The translations under genes were made by a program, and so were the position numbers. Source: Ciona intestinalis (lineage: Eukaryota; Chordata; Ascidiacea; Phlebobranchia; Cionidae). Taken from it: a stretch of DNA of 64,000 nt. The stretch is from the NCBI RefSeq assembly GCF_000224145.3, contig NC_020171.2, positions 191,051 to 255,050 of the forward strand, written 5' to 3'. Shown here piece after piece: positions 1 to 11,500 of this stretch (within the stretch, counting starts at the first letter, position 1; every line of letters starts with the position of its first letter). Under the pieces are notes generated by a model that did no database searches, had not been told where the DNA came from, and worked only from the letters and a program-made list of their open reading frames with translations.

Positions 1-147
1 CCTGATCGTGTTTTAAACAATTAACACCGGTTTAAGGGAGTTGTGAAGGCATAGTTTTATAATTCTTTGAATTGTTTTTGTTTACTACCAAATTGGACGG
101 GAAACTAGAATAAACAAGTGTCCCATCTTCCCCCGCCCTACTATATA
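1..147. mobile_element. Palindromic MITE, cut by the window edge
   Basis: The family runs from TATAGTAGGGTGGGGGAAGA to its reverse complement at the other end, about 190 bp with a near-perfect 28-bp terminal inverted repeat. The middle holds a shared GTTTTAAACAATTAACAACG segment. Here only the right part is present. It resembles Ciona Cimi-1. Confidence 0.75.
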
Positions 148-431
148 GGGGGTGGGGTAAGATGGAACTTGTTTTTATTCTCGTTTCTTGTCCCATTTTG
201 TAATAAATATTTACGGAACTATACAAACGTAGCTTCGGTGTCGTGATATATTCGTTCCGATTAATATATTTGTACCGGGCGCTTCTGCGCATGCGCCGAG
301 ACGGAACTAGTGAAAAATCCTCTGGTACATAGCAGAATAGGCCGGTAGAAAGTGCTTATTGTTAAAACACTATTAGCAAATATGGGATTTAGGTGATAAA
401 GGGATTCCATCTTACCCCATATTACTAGTAT
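147..431. mobile_element. Palindromic MITE, longer diverged copy
   Basis: Starts GGGGTGGGGTAAGATGGAAC and ends in the matching CCATCTTACCCCA. It abuts the previous copy head to tail. The middle is unlike the standard copy. Confidence 0.5.
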
Positions 432-970
432 AGCCTATGTTTTTTTTTTTAATTTCAAAACCAAAACCACAGAACTAGTGAGAAATTAAAGATTGATTTG
501 ATCGCAAACGTCATTTAAAATATGTTTTAACCTTGATCACAACAAATACAATGCTGTAACTGAACGGATCAATACATTTTAATCTTTTAGGTTACATAAT
601 TATAACAATTATAATGCATAAAAACCTTGTGGCAGACAAAGTCGCACAATAGGTAAATATTATTAATTACAACTAAGGATTCGGTACACTATAATTCCGT
701 TTTGATTGACCAAATATATTTTAATTACATAACAATGTACCAAGACACTCCACAACAAAAGCATTTCTTTTTTTTAATAAGCATTTCATCACGTGTGGTT
801 ATCGTTACGTCTTTAAAGACGTGCTGGTGTAAAATTTGTCTGCATATTAAGTTGATTATGATCATAATTATGTGTTTAATATTCCAAATGTTGTCGAATG
901 CGTGTTTACATTTCATCACTAAAATGTTGAATATTTTTTTTTTAAATTATAAACAAACACATAATGCCAT
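431..970. other. No gene seen
   Basis: AT-rich sequence downstream of the cationic peptide gene. I see no repeat family or coding signal in it. Confidence 0.4.
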
Positions 971-977
971 GGTTGAA

Positions 978-983
978 TTTATT
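978..983 (-). terminator. Poly(A) signal AATAAA of the cationic peptide gene
   Basis: AATAAA on the minus strand 72 nt after the stop codon at 1055, in normal 3'UTR position. Confidence 0.5.
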
Positions 984-2116
984 TCTGATTGATATTAAAT
1001 CGTGAATGTGAGTGACATTTATCAATAATTCAACCAGAGGTGGCCATCTTCTGCTTATTGAATGTTCTCTTCAGCTGAAAACAATGGAAATATTGGTAAA
1101 ACAATCATACGTCGTAAAAAATATAATTCAGTGAAAGTAGCCTATATGCTCTGTAATGGTTTGAAATTTCGAAATAGTTCATATTCTACATATTTTATTC
1201 TATGTATCGTTCGGCGCCGTAGTACAGTTGGTTAGCGCGCCTGTCTTTAACCCAGCAGAGGTAATGGGTTCAAGGTTAGTCACTGTTACCACTACGGGCG
1301 TATGTGTCCTTGGGCAAGACACTTAAAGGCAATTGGTCGAACCCAGTGGTCACTAATGGCCTGTCCAAAATAACAACCAATTCTTTAAAAAATCCCCCCA
1401 AAATAATTACCTATAAAGCAATATACATGGTAACTCGTAGGATGACACGAGGTGTATAAACAGAACACCCATGTTATAAAGACCGTTGTTTTTCGGCAAC
1501 GCGAGAACAAGTAAGTTACATTTGTTCATTGATATATTTAAATATTTTCCTTCTTTGTTATTTCAAAATAGTTTATATTTACCATCAAAGGAAAAAGCGT
1601 CGTAATGATCTTCGATATCTTTGACTGAAAAGTAAAACTTGTTTTTATTTATTAATTGAAGCAGCTTATTTTACTGCGATTTTATTCTATGTATTATTAC
1701 TTATTTCCCTCTGTTTGCTGTTTCTAAGTAATTCACAATTAACGAAATTGCTTCAACGTAGCGACCATCATTGCCCCACCACAGATAAATAGCCTAAATG
1801 TTATTTGCTGTTTTATTTTTTTTTTGTTTATTTACTTACGATTTTGCTTCTGGCTGTTTGTGTTCCAGCGACGACGACGACGATGATGACGATGACGACG
1901 ACGACGACCCCACAAACCGTTGGTTGTATCTGTGAGGACAAGAAGTCCGACAAGAAGCAAGATTAGAAGTACTGACTTATTCATCTGTAAAACAAACAAA
2001 TAAAGCATAAAACATAACTACGTAACTTACATTAATCTACTTGCAATTTCAATTGCAAGTAATATCAGAGTAGTTGCCAAACTCTGATGCTGCTTAAAAT
2101 ATACAAGGCCTTTATA
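978..2116 (-). CDS. Small secreted Arg/His-rich cationic peptide precursor (54 aa), three exons
   Basis: Seen: coding parts at 1840-1984 and 1055-1074. The ATG (1984-1982) directly follows an acceptor with a T-rich tract. Residues 2-18 form a strongly hydrophobic signal peptide (MNKSVLLILLLVGLLVLTD). After a likely cleavage near residue 23 the chain reads LWG, then a 14-residue run of 10 Arg and 3-4 His, then W, then a polar tail. Both donors are exact GTAAGT, and the second join keeps frame (C|CT = Pro) and ends six codons later in a short acidic tail, PEENIQ. A TATA box (2116-2109), a 5'UTR exon ending at 2031, a 46-nt first intron and an AATAAA (983-978) complete a normal gene. Inferred: an extracellular cationic peptide, possibly host defence; no known tunicate peptide family is recognised. 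The Arg tract is coded by a CGT/CAT triplet run, so part of it may be microsatellite-like. A SINE lies in intron 2. Confidence 0.62.
1213..1531 (+). mobile_element. tRNA-derived SINE (Cics-1-like), full length
   Basis: The head GGCGCCGTAGTACAG..GGTTAGCGCG and GGTTCAAGGTT are pol III A- and B-box-like. The body has the shared GGGCAAGACACTTAA and AACCCAGTGGTCACTAATGG. The tail is AAGTAAGTTACATTTGTTCATT. It lies in intron 2 of the cationic peptide gene. Confidence 0.8.
2031..2088 (-). promoter_or_regulatory. 5'UTR exon with two adjacent hairpins
   Basis: Two inverted repeats lie side by side in the predicted leader. One is a 9-bp perfect stem with a 2-nt loop (2040-2059, arms CTTGCAATT / AATTGCAAG). 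The other is an 8-bp perfect stem (arms 2064-2071 and 2081-2088). They fill almost the whole leader upstream of the donor at 2030. A role in translation or RNA stability is inference only. Confidence 0.4.
2109..2116 (-). promoter_or_regulatory. TATA box of the cationic peptide gene
   Basis: TATAAAGG on the minus strand. It would place transcription start near 2085, about 55 nt before a perfect GTAAGT donor at 2030, which fits a short 5'UTR exon. Confidence 0.55.
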
Positions 2117-2232
2117 TTTGTTTTAACGTGCGAACTATTCTGATATTGCTTCCTTTATGCAAGACAATACACAATCCATTAATCTTTCCAATAACTGTTA
2201 ACTTTAAGTGTAGGAAAATATAAATAAAGTAG

Positions 2233-2434
2233 CTAATAATTTCCTAATGCTATTGTTGTTCTCTGGGAATGCAAAGCAGAACTCAAGAACAATACTTCGG
2301 CTTCACCATAAAGCCCCGTTCCCATTAGTTGTGCTTTGACAAGTATGTGTTCCATGTAAGTTGCCATCAGCAAACCGGATAAGAAAGATTCCATATTCCA
2401 TTGTTGTATCATGGGAATCATAATAAACGCTGAA
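2233..2434 (-). other. Open stretch of unclear status between two minus-strand genes
   Basis: A 62-codon open frame (2233-2421) has a helical look (ALVKAQ/GLYGEAE-type composition). A second overlapping frame starts at a good acceptor near 2434 and reads a bulb-lectin-like ADGNL piece before a stop. The acceptor at 2434 also fits the phase of the donor at 4813, so this could be an alternative last exon of the large gene. Neither frame is convincing alone. Confidence 0.2.
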
Positions 2435-2521
2435 TAGTTGCAAAACGGCTGACCAACACAATAGGTTTAGAATCTAACCAAACTCATTCTTTCGGATCGT
2501 TCTGAAAATTGTTATTTCCAA

Positions 2522-5500
2522 TTACTGGAAATGTGTCATCTCCGCGAATATTATACTGGCGTTTACAAAGATGTGGTGAGATTTTCTGGTGGGAAATACA
2601 GTATAGAGATTTTGCAGTTTGCATGAGCACAAACTTTATGAAAATAATCTTGCAGCATCGATGTCATTCCTGCAGATTGCAGATACACGTCAATAGGAAT
2701 TAACATTCAAAACCACCTACAATCAAATATATACAACAGATAGCAAACTCGACTTTGCGAGGGTTGTAAATTATTAAACCGTTAACATGCTTTAGAAATG
2801 AATGATTTACAATTATTCTTTTATTCACACTAAGTTGTTTACAAGTTATACAGTTGGTATAGTAGGGTGGGGGAAGATGGGACACTTTTTGCGCATGATA
2901 TCCGAATATCCTGATTGTGTTTTAAACAATTAACAACGGTCTATGGGAGTCTTGAGCAGTTCTACAATTCTTTGAATGTTTTTTGATTACTATCACACGA
3001 AACGAGAAAATAGAGTTAAAATGTCTCCCAACTTCCCCCACCCTACTATATAAATAATTGTAGCGTATAGCCTATTTGTCCTCGCATGGGCAACAACGAC
3101 AATCGTTATAAAATCATTTTTGTTTCAAACACCTCGTGTCCACTTAGCAGTTCCCACATGTAGCTCAGGGTGATTATTTCAATATACAAAGTATGGCTTG
3201 TTCTAGGCTCTCCAATTAATTACACAATGAACCAAATATTTATTAAATTAAGTAGGAATTCCTAATGTGCTTTCGAAATGCATATGCTTTACACGCCAAG
3301 TTTCAATGATAGCACGCGCCCACGCTAAAATAGCCATTTAGGACGCGCGAGATCTCGTCAGGAACTGCCATATTGTGGGTTAAAATATAATATCCCATAT
3401 TTCCTGGTCTTGTTTTAACAAGTAACAACGCTCTTTGGTGAGGATACGGTTATATATTTATGTAAATATTCTTTGTTTACAATTAAATAGAACAAGAACA
3501 GTAAATGAAAATACATGTCTCATGTTCTGTCCCACGATACTATACATCGGCGTATTTATAATGGTATAGTATTGTGGGGTAAGAAGGGACACCTTTAACA
3601 CCTAATATCCTTATTGTGTTTTAAACAATTAACAACGGTTAATGGGAGTCGTCAGAATACGGTTTAATAATTTTTTAAATGTTCTTTGTTTGCTAGCAAA
3701 TTAAACGAGAAAATAGATTTAAATGGTGTCCCATCTCCCCCCACCCTACTATATATAACTATGGTTTAAATAAAAGCCAATATTTAATGTCTTTAATATC
3801 CTTATTTAACCAACGTCTCACTTTTAAATATAAGCTTTGAAATGCTATACATTACGATTCTGTTTATAACACATCAGTAACATAACGAAAAGAATTTATT
3901 TCACAGAACATGATAAAGAACATAGTAGTTAAGAAATGAGGTGCATGATAAAAGGAACTTATGTTGTTTTAAAATAAAAATAAATAAATTGTCTGTATTT
4001 GTTTGTGTCCAACATCTTGATAACTTGTTCATGGAATAGAAGGCATCTTCTTACTGAATCAATAAACGTTACTTATTAGTTTATCAGAACTTGCCAGCAG
4101 GCGAGATTCGTATGAAATAAGGGAGCCCAAGCAAGCATAAACAAGTTCCGTTAATTAAATGTAACTTACTTTATCCTCACGTGGCCGAAAAAACACTCAT
4201 TATAACATAGTTGTTTCTAGACCTCATGCCAGCTAACAGGTTACCAATTTGGACTTTTTATTTATTGCTGATAATTTAACCAACCCATTAGTGACCACTG
4301 GGTTGAAAAAATCACGGGTAAGTGCCTTGCCCAAAGGCACTCACAAAGATGGCAGCGACAAGTCTTGAACCCATTACTTCTGGGTTAGAGACAGGCCGCT
4401 AACCACTTTGCCACGGCGCCTATATATTAGGCGCTGTCGTTTTCCTGCCACATGAGGATTTTTGAAGGTCAACTGTTTACCCTGTATGTTGCCACTGAAC
4501 CAATCATCAGACAAAGCTGTATAGTTGTAACTTCTAGGGTCCAGCGCTGTGGATCAGTGGTTCAGGCGCTTGCATCATAACTAAAGTTTCCCAGTTTGAT
4601 GCTGGACAGCAATTGCAACACTAATCGGCGTATGTGTCCTCAAACATGACACTTAACAGCAATTGCTTTAACCCAGCAATTACTAATGGGTTGTTCATAT
4701 TATAAGCCATTCCAAAGCAAATTCTTCCATGTTTTGGGGTAATGGGCCAAATCCCCCCTAAATCCCAGGTCCTTGACAAGGACCTCACCCACAAAGAATA
4801 GTTGTTACTTACCGAATGATATCATGAAGCACAGACAGCACGGAACTTGCAATATTTTCAGTTGTTTGGTTTTGTGTGCGGTGTCGGCCTGTATGTTTGG
4901 TTCAATAAACTACTAATATTAGTGTTTCAATAGCTCTTAATGTTAAAAACATAACATTAATTCTTACATAATCATAGTCCCCCCACCAAAAAAATACATG
5001 CACTCATAAGGTGGCTGTACACAGTATCCGACATGCGAATTCGCTTGCGAAATCGTATGCAAATCCATTACCGAGTTCCGCATGCGGCAGCGAAATCTGG
5101 ACAAAACAGACAAAACGGACGAATTCCGGATACTGTGAACAGCCACATATAGTGTACTAGACTCCTAGTTTTATACAAACAAATAAAAAATATGGTTTAA
5201 AGGTAAAAAGTATAAAAATATATTCATTCTATTTAAAAACAGGCTCAGGAATGCTGTGAAACTTACACTAATTAACAAATTTATATACAAATTTTGTGAA
5301 CGAATCTATAGGATAAAAGTGTGCTGTCACCTTGAAACATTTGAGAAAAATTTACCTAATTTTTATATAAAAACAGTTTGCTGCAAAACACTTGAGACTT
5401 TAACATGGCTTAATGTCTTTTAAAAATATGGCACGTATACAGTAGGATGGGGGAAGATGGGACACTTTTTAACTCTACTTTCTCGTCCTATTTAGTAGTA

Positions 5501-8500
5501 AACAAGCACATTTAAAGAAATATAAAACTATGTCGTCATGACTCTCATAGACCAATGTTAATTATTTAAAACTCGATCAGGGTATTTGGATATTATGTGC
5601 TAAAGGTGTCCCATCTTCCCCCACCCGACTATATATTAGGTTTAGTTCCAGTGCACCAACAAATCAGAATTATATAAAATTTAGGTGCTACGGGTATAAT
5701 GTAACAATAATAACTTTATTTGTCTCTTCGAGTACGGTAGCAAAGATTTAGAAATAGTTTAAACAAAAAGACAGAATATAGCGACAAAACAACAGTTGTT
5801 AAACACGCTTACAGTTAAAAACATATTTACATTTAATTGGAAGAAAATAAGCGTGGTCGCTACACCTTGCAGACAAACGAGCCATTTATGTTTAATTATT
5901 ATCAAGTTAAACTTCTAATAAAAACAAAAGTGTGCGTAAAAACTAACCTGGTGTAGCATGTTCCTGGTAGTCAGTGTTAGTAAGCATCCATTGTAGAACT
6001 GTTAACCCATCCACGTTAATCATTACCTCCTGTCAATAAATTCTGTGTTGATGAATGAATGAAGTTTTTAAATCTAAGCGTGTTTTAACAACCGTTGTTT
6101 TGTCACAATATCCTGTATTTTCGTTTAAAATATTTCTGCTGTAATTAAAAAAATTGACCTTTGTCGTGGTCAGAAAACAACAGTTGTTATAACACGGGTT
6201 TACCACCTTGTGCCAGCTAATGAGTTACCATATATGCTATTAATGAGTTATTTGTGGTAACCAATGTACCACAGCACTGTACAATACATGATGCCTGAAA
6301 TTGTAGCAAAGTAGAGAGAATACTCAGACCAGAGCATGAGTTTACTAACTGTTAAGTGTCTTGCCCAAGACACAAACACTCCAATTGTATCTTTTAGTTA
6401 TTATGATGCATGTTATCACTGTAAATTGAACCCACTAAAATTTCAAGTTCCAAATGCCTTAATCTCAGTAAAACCACTATTATTTTTTTCTTGTATGCGA
6501 CAACAAAACTTTGAGGCTCCCTGCTACTAATTTGGGCATATGTGTCCTTGGGCAAGACACTTAACAGCAATTACTCCAACCCAGTGGTCACTAACGGGTT
6601 GTCCAAATTATCAGCCACACGTAGAAAAAAAATCCCCCAAAAATCGTCCACAAAGTAACATACTTGGTAATTCATAAGATGGCTCGAGGTGTATGAACAG
6701 AACACCCAGGTTATGACCACTGTCGTTTTCCGGCCACGCGAGGATAAAGCGAGTTACATACAACTTAAATAATTGCTACAAACGCTTCATTATTAATAAT
6801 ACACTTTGCAAAAACACTAAACATATCTTTACGTTAGGTTGCTTCATCATAAATTTCTTCTGTATATTCAACGCTGGTATCATCCATGTTCGTAATGTTT
6901 CAACCAAGCGATTCTCACTGTCATTATACGCCTTCATCTGTAAAGGGTAAATTTGTATTTTAATGTTACAAACAAAAATTGTCCGGCGCCGTGGCATAAT
7001 GGTTAGTGCGCCTGCCTGTAACCCAGAGGTAATGGTTCAAGGCTTGCGCTTCTGCCATTGTTGGCGTATGTGTCTAAATTGTCAGCCATACAAATAAAAA
7101 ACAAGAACAATTTTTAAAAAGGAAAATATTCACCAACAAAGTTACATATATGGTAACTCTTACACAAGGTGTATGAAACAAAACACTTGTGTTATAACGA
7201 CTGTGGTTCTTTGCCACAGGAGGATAAATAATTTACATTCAATATAACCTGGGTGTTCTGTTCCATACACCTCGTGCCTTCACTTAGGAGTTACCATGTA
7301 TGTTACCTTGTGGTCGAACTTTTAAAATAAACAACGTCAAACCTTATCTTTATTTTCAGAAAGATCTGCCAAAGCTCCAGTATTATGTGTCAACACAATT
7401 CGCAATGGAAGATCACGTTTCAGTTTTTCTTGAATTTCAGTAAGAAATATTGACAGTTCAACCAAATGCCTGCGGAGGGACATGTTTTATCAAAGTATAA
7501 AATTTTATATACCAGAAAAAAATTGCACGACAAAGGCTTTATTATAACACATCATAATTCACCACCATATTCTTAAAGTAGAAATCTCATAGGATATAAT
7601 GAAAATATTTGTCAGTCCAAAATTACAACTGCAAGCTATAAGCGGTTTTAACAACTGTTGTTTTGTCGCTATATCCTGTCTTTTCGTTTAACATATTTTT
7701 AAATCTTCGCTACCGTAATCAAAAAGACAAATTAAGTTATTATTATTACTATATATATTAATTTTAAAACCAGAAATTTCAATACTTTTCAGTTTTCCAC
7801 TTTAAATTCACTGCTTTGAATTTTTGGGGCTATAAATTTTAATTAAAAAATCCGAAAAGCGAATAAATTATATTATTATTATAACCTGTATAATGCAAGC
7901 GACATTTCCACAAGACCCATAGTGTGGGGGATAAGAACTAAGTGAGGAAATTGATCTATTTTCGGGTAAGTGTAAATTCCTCTGTTTTCCATGTCTGCAA
8001 TGAAGAAAAACTATGACAGTTACTTTTGTACAACATTCGTGTTATAATGTCTGTCGTTTACCGGCCACGCGAGGGTATAGTTTCATTCATATGTACCCTT
8101 GTGGGGTGGGACAATTGTAAGTAATAGTGTAGCTTTTTATACTTTTTTTACAGTTTTTTCGGAGTTTTATTGTATAATTTGGCCGTGCTTGTTTGTATAG
8201 ACACTAAACAGCAAGTTAAAAGCTGTATTAAGAGGCAAAACACATTTAAAATATCAGTTTCTTTTCTAATATAACAATTGGTTGGACTTGAATTTTGTCG
8301 GTTATATTTTCACAACGCCAGATCCTTATGTCAAATTAAATTTAAAATTGGGGTAAATAGTAACCCCAGACAAACATGTTACATGACGCATATGTCCTAA
8401 CATGCCAAACGTACCTCACTTTTAAAATATGTTGTACAAAAATATTTATGGTAAACTTTCATGCAGAAAATGTGTTTTGTTGTTTTATATTTTATGTCAG

Positions 8501-11500
8501 TCTGTTTGAATTTGAAAAATAATATGTAATAACTAATATATATATATATACATATATAGGTAGTTAAAAAACTCGCATTTATAAACTTCAAGCACGTTTG
8601 CGTTCGCCACCCCTTCGTTATTTATAATTTGTCGGACGAGCGAAAGATTTGAAATAAAATTTCGATTGAGAAGTTGATCCAGCGTGATGTGAATAGAGGA
8701 GATCACGTTCTCCTCTGTGGATGTTGTGAGGAGATGTTTCAGGATCTGTTCGAGGACTTTCACCTCCATACCTGTGAAAAGTTGAAGAGCTATAATTTGA
8801 CTTTTTTATTTCAAAGTTAGAAGTTGAAAGTTTAAAGCAGTGTCTCTAAAATATGCCCGAATATGATTTGCTTGCTACTTTTTTATCAACTAGTATGCAA
8901 AAAGAGGCAACAACTAGGGATACAGCTAGGACGCTAAGGACTGTTCTTGGGTGTTTCAGAGGTGCTGTTCGCACATATTTTAGAGACACATGAATAAAAC
9001 CATAATTTGCACAGTGTCCATTAAATCTTAAAGTTTAAAGGTAAAAAATTAAAAGCAGTTTGGCAGTGACTATTAAAGGTTGTAACTATCAGTTATAAAT
9101 TTAAAGCAAAAAATTAATAATCAACATTTTGAAGCTTAATATTCAAAACAAAAAATGCGAGTATTATTACAATCAATTTAAGACGGCAATTTAACAACCA
9201 ATTTAAGAGTAAAAGTTGGTTTGTCGCCGTGGCTCATTGGTGCTTGCATCGTAACCAAAGGATGCTCTGCAGCGATACTAATGCTGATCGGTGTATGTGT
9301 CCTTTGGCAAGACACTTAACAACAATTGCTCCAACCCAGTGGTCACTAATTTATTGTCAAAATTATAAGTCATATCAGAGCAAAATCATACACAAAAAGT
9401 AGAAAGTGTGGCAACTCGTAAACACACAAGGATAAAAATGGGTAAACCTGACCTAAACCCCAGGTCCTTGAAATAGACCCACAAAAAATGGAATAGAATG
9501 TAAAAAGTGTAAATACAGTTATAACAAAATATAGATAAATGTTATCATTACCTTTAGAATACTTGAGGGGTATTGACTGAATACAAATCAAGCTTTCATG
9601 AATGTCATGTAACTCGAGTAATTGTTGCGCAATCAGATTTAGTAATTCACAAACTGTCTTTCCTTGTACAGGTCCTATTATATCTACATGATGTACTATG
9701 AAAAACTCTGGAAGAATAAATACATATATGGGTAAAATAATAAATTTAATGTAAATTGTTTTATTCTCGCAAGGCCGGAAAACGACAGTCGTTATAACAC
9801 AGATGTTCTGTTTCATACACCTCGTACCAGTTTAGTTACCATGTATGTTATTAGGTAGGTATATAATTATTTTCTGTGTTATTTTATTTTTTATATATGG
9901 CTGATAACTTGGACAACCCATTAGTGACCACTGATTTGGAGCAATTGCTGTTAAGTGTCTTGCCCAACAACACATACACCCACAATAGTAGCAGTGACAA
10001 GCCTTGAACCCATTATCTTTTGGCATCATGTCACAGTAGTTAGAGAGCTCGTTTATAAATAAAGTATACCAGGTTTTAGAATTGTTGCTATCATTGTGGG
10101 TGTGTGTCCTTGGGCAACAGTCATTACTCCAACTAAATGGTCACTAATGGGGTGAATATTAGTTTTTTTTTTATAAAATAAGCTATACAAAAATTGTTTG
10201 TACTAGGGTAGGGGAAGACCAAATACCCTACGTGTTTTAAACAATTAACAAAGATCTATGGGAGTCATGAGGATACAGTTTTATAATTCTTTAAATAGTT
10301 TTTGTTTACTACCAAATGGGACGAGAAAATAGAATGAAAAGCTGTCCCATCTTCCCCCACCCTACCATTTTTATTTTCGACGGATTCAAACAAAAATGGG
10401 CATTTTAAATGCATAACTATATACAATAATTTTTTACCTTTAATAAGTTTAACAGCCAACTTATAATCTTCCATCTGTATGCATATTTTAAGACACTTGA
10501 TTGCGTTAAAACATTTTCCACTTGATGAATCTTTGCTCGGCACAGGGCATGTGGTAATATAATCCAGACTTGTAGAAACCATATACTCTATAACACCATG
10601 AGCCTGGTGAAGAATTTATAAATCAATGTGTTTCGAATTTTAAGTCTGCACATTGTACCTTAATTACTATTATTTCATAAAGATTGTTTGACTTTAAAAG
10701 CGACTCTAAAGTTGTCCAACATTTTATATAGTAGAGTGGGGGAGATGGGACACTTTTTTATTCTATTTTTTGTCCGAATTGGTAGTAAATAAAAAACATT
10801 CAAGTGATTATAAAACTGTATCCTCAAAACTCCCGTAGACCGTTGTTAATTGTTTAAAACACGATTAGGATATTTGGTTATTGTGTGCTAAAGGTGCCCC
10901 GTCTTCTCCCACCCTACTATACACAGTTTTTGTATAGCTTATTTTATAAAAAAAATACAGTCCTTCACACCAATTATTGCTATTATTTTATTTAGTGTTG
11001 ATTTACTTTTTAAATAAGTTGCTTACATTGCACTTATAAGAACTTCATGTACCACAAGTGATATACCATAGGTTTTCATATTATCGAACATACTTACAAA
11101 CTTAATTCCACTGTTATATACAAGCGATATAGCAATTCTTGCCAGACATCTGTTGAGTATCTGTACGTCTTTATAATCTGAGATTTAAAATAGTGTTTAT
11201 ATTATAACCTTTTCAATCACAATAACATATCTTGCTAAATCCTAATAAGCCAAATTGATAGCCAACAAAAAAACACTTTATAAAGTTAAATATGGGGTAG
11301 CTGTTTATGTAAAAACAAGGTGTGTGAAACAGCACCCATGTTAGTAGAACTTTGAGAAAGAATGAATCTTATGGTTTTAATGTAGAATTAGTGAAAATTT
11401 TGCCATGGTATGCTATGAATATGAGTTTGTCCTGCTATGTGTTAACCACCATATAAAGTCATTAAACAAGAATAATTTTTTACGCACATTTTTGTTTGTT

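Noticed and set aside
1213-1280. tRNA-like sequences at SINE heads (also 6984, 12738, 15111, 27899)
   Set aside because: They carry A- and B-box-like motifs but are fused to a repeated body in many copies, so they are SINE promoters, not tRNA genes.
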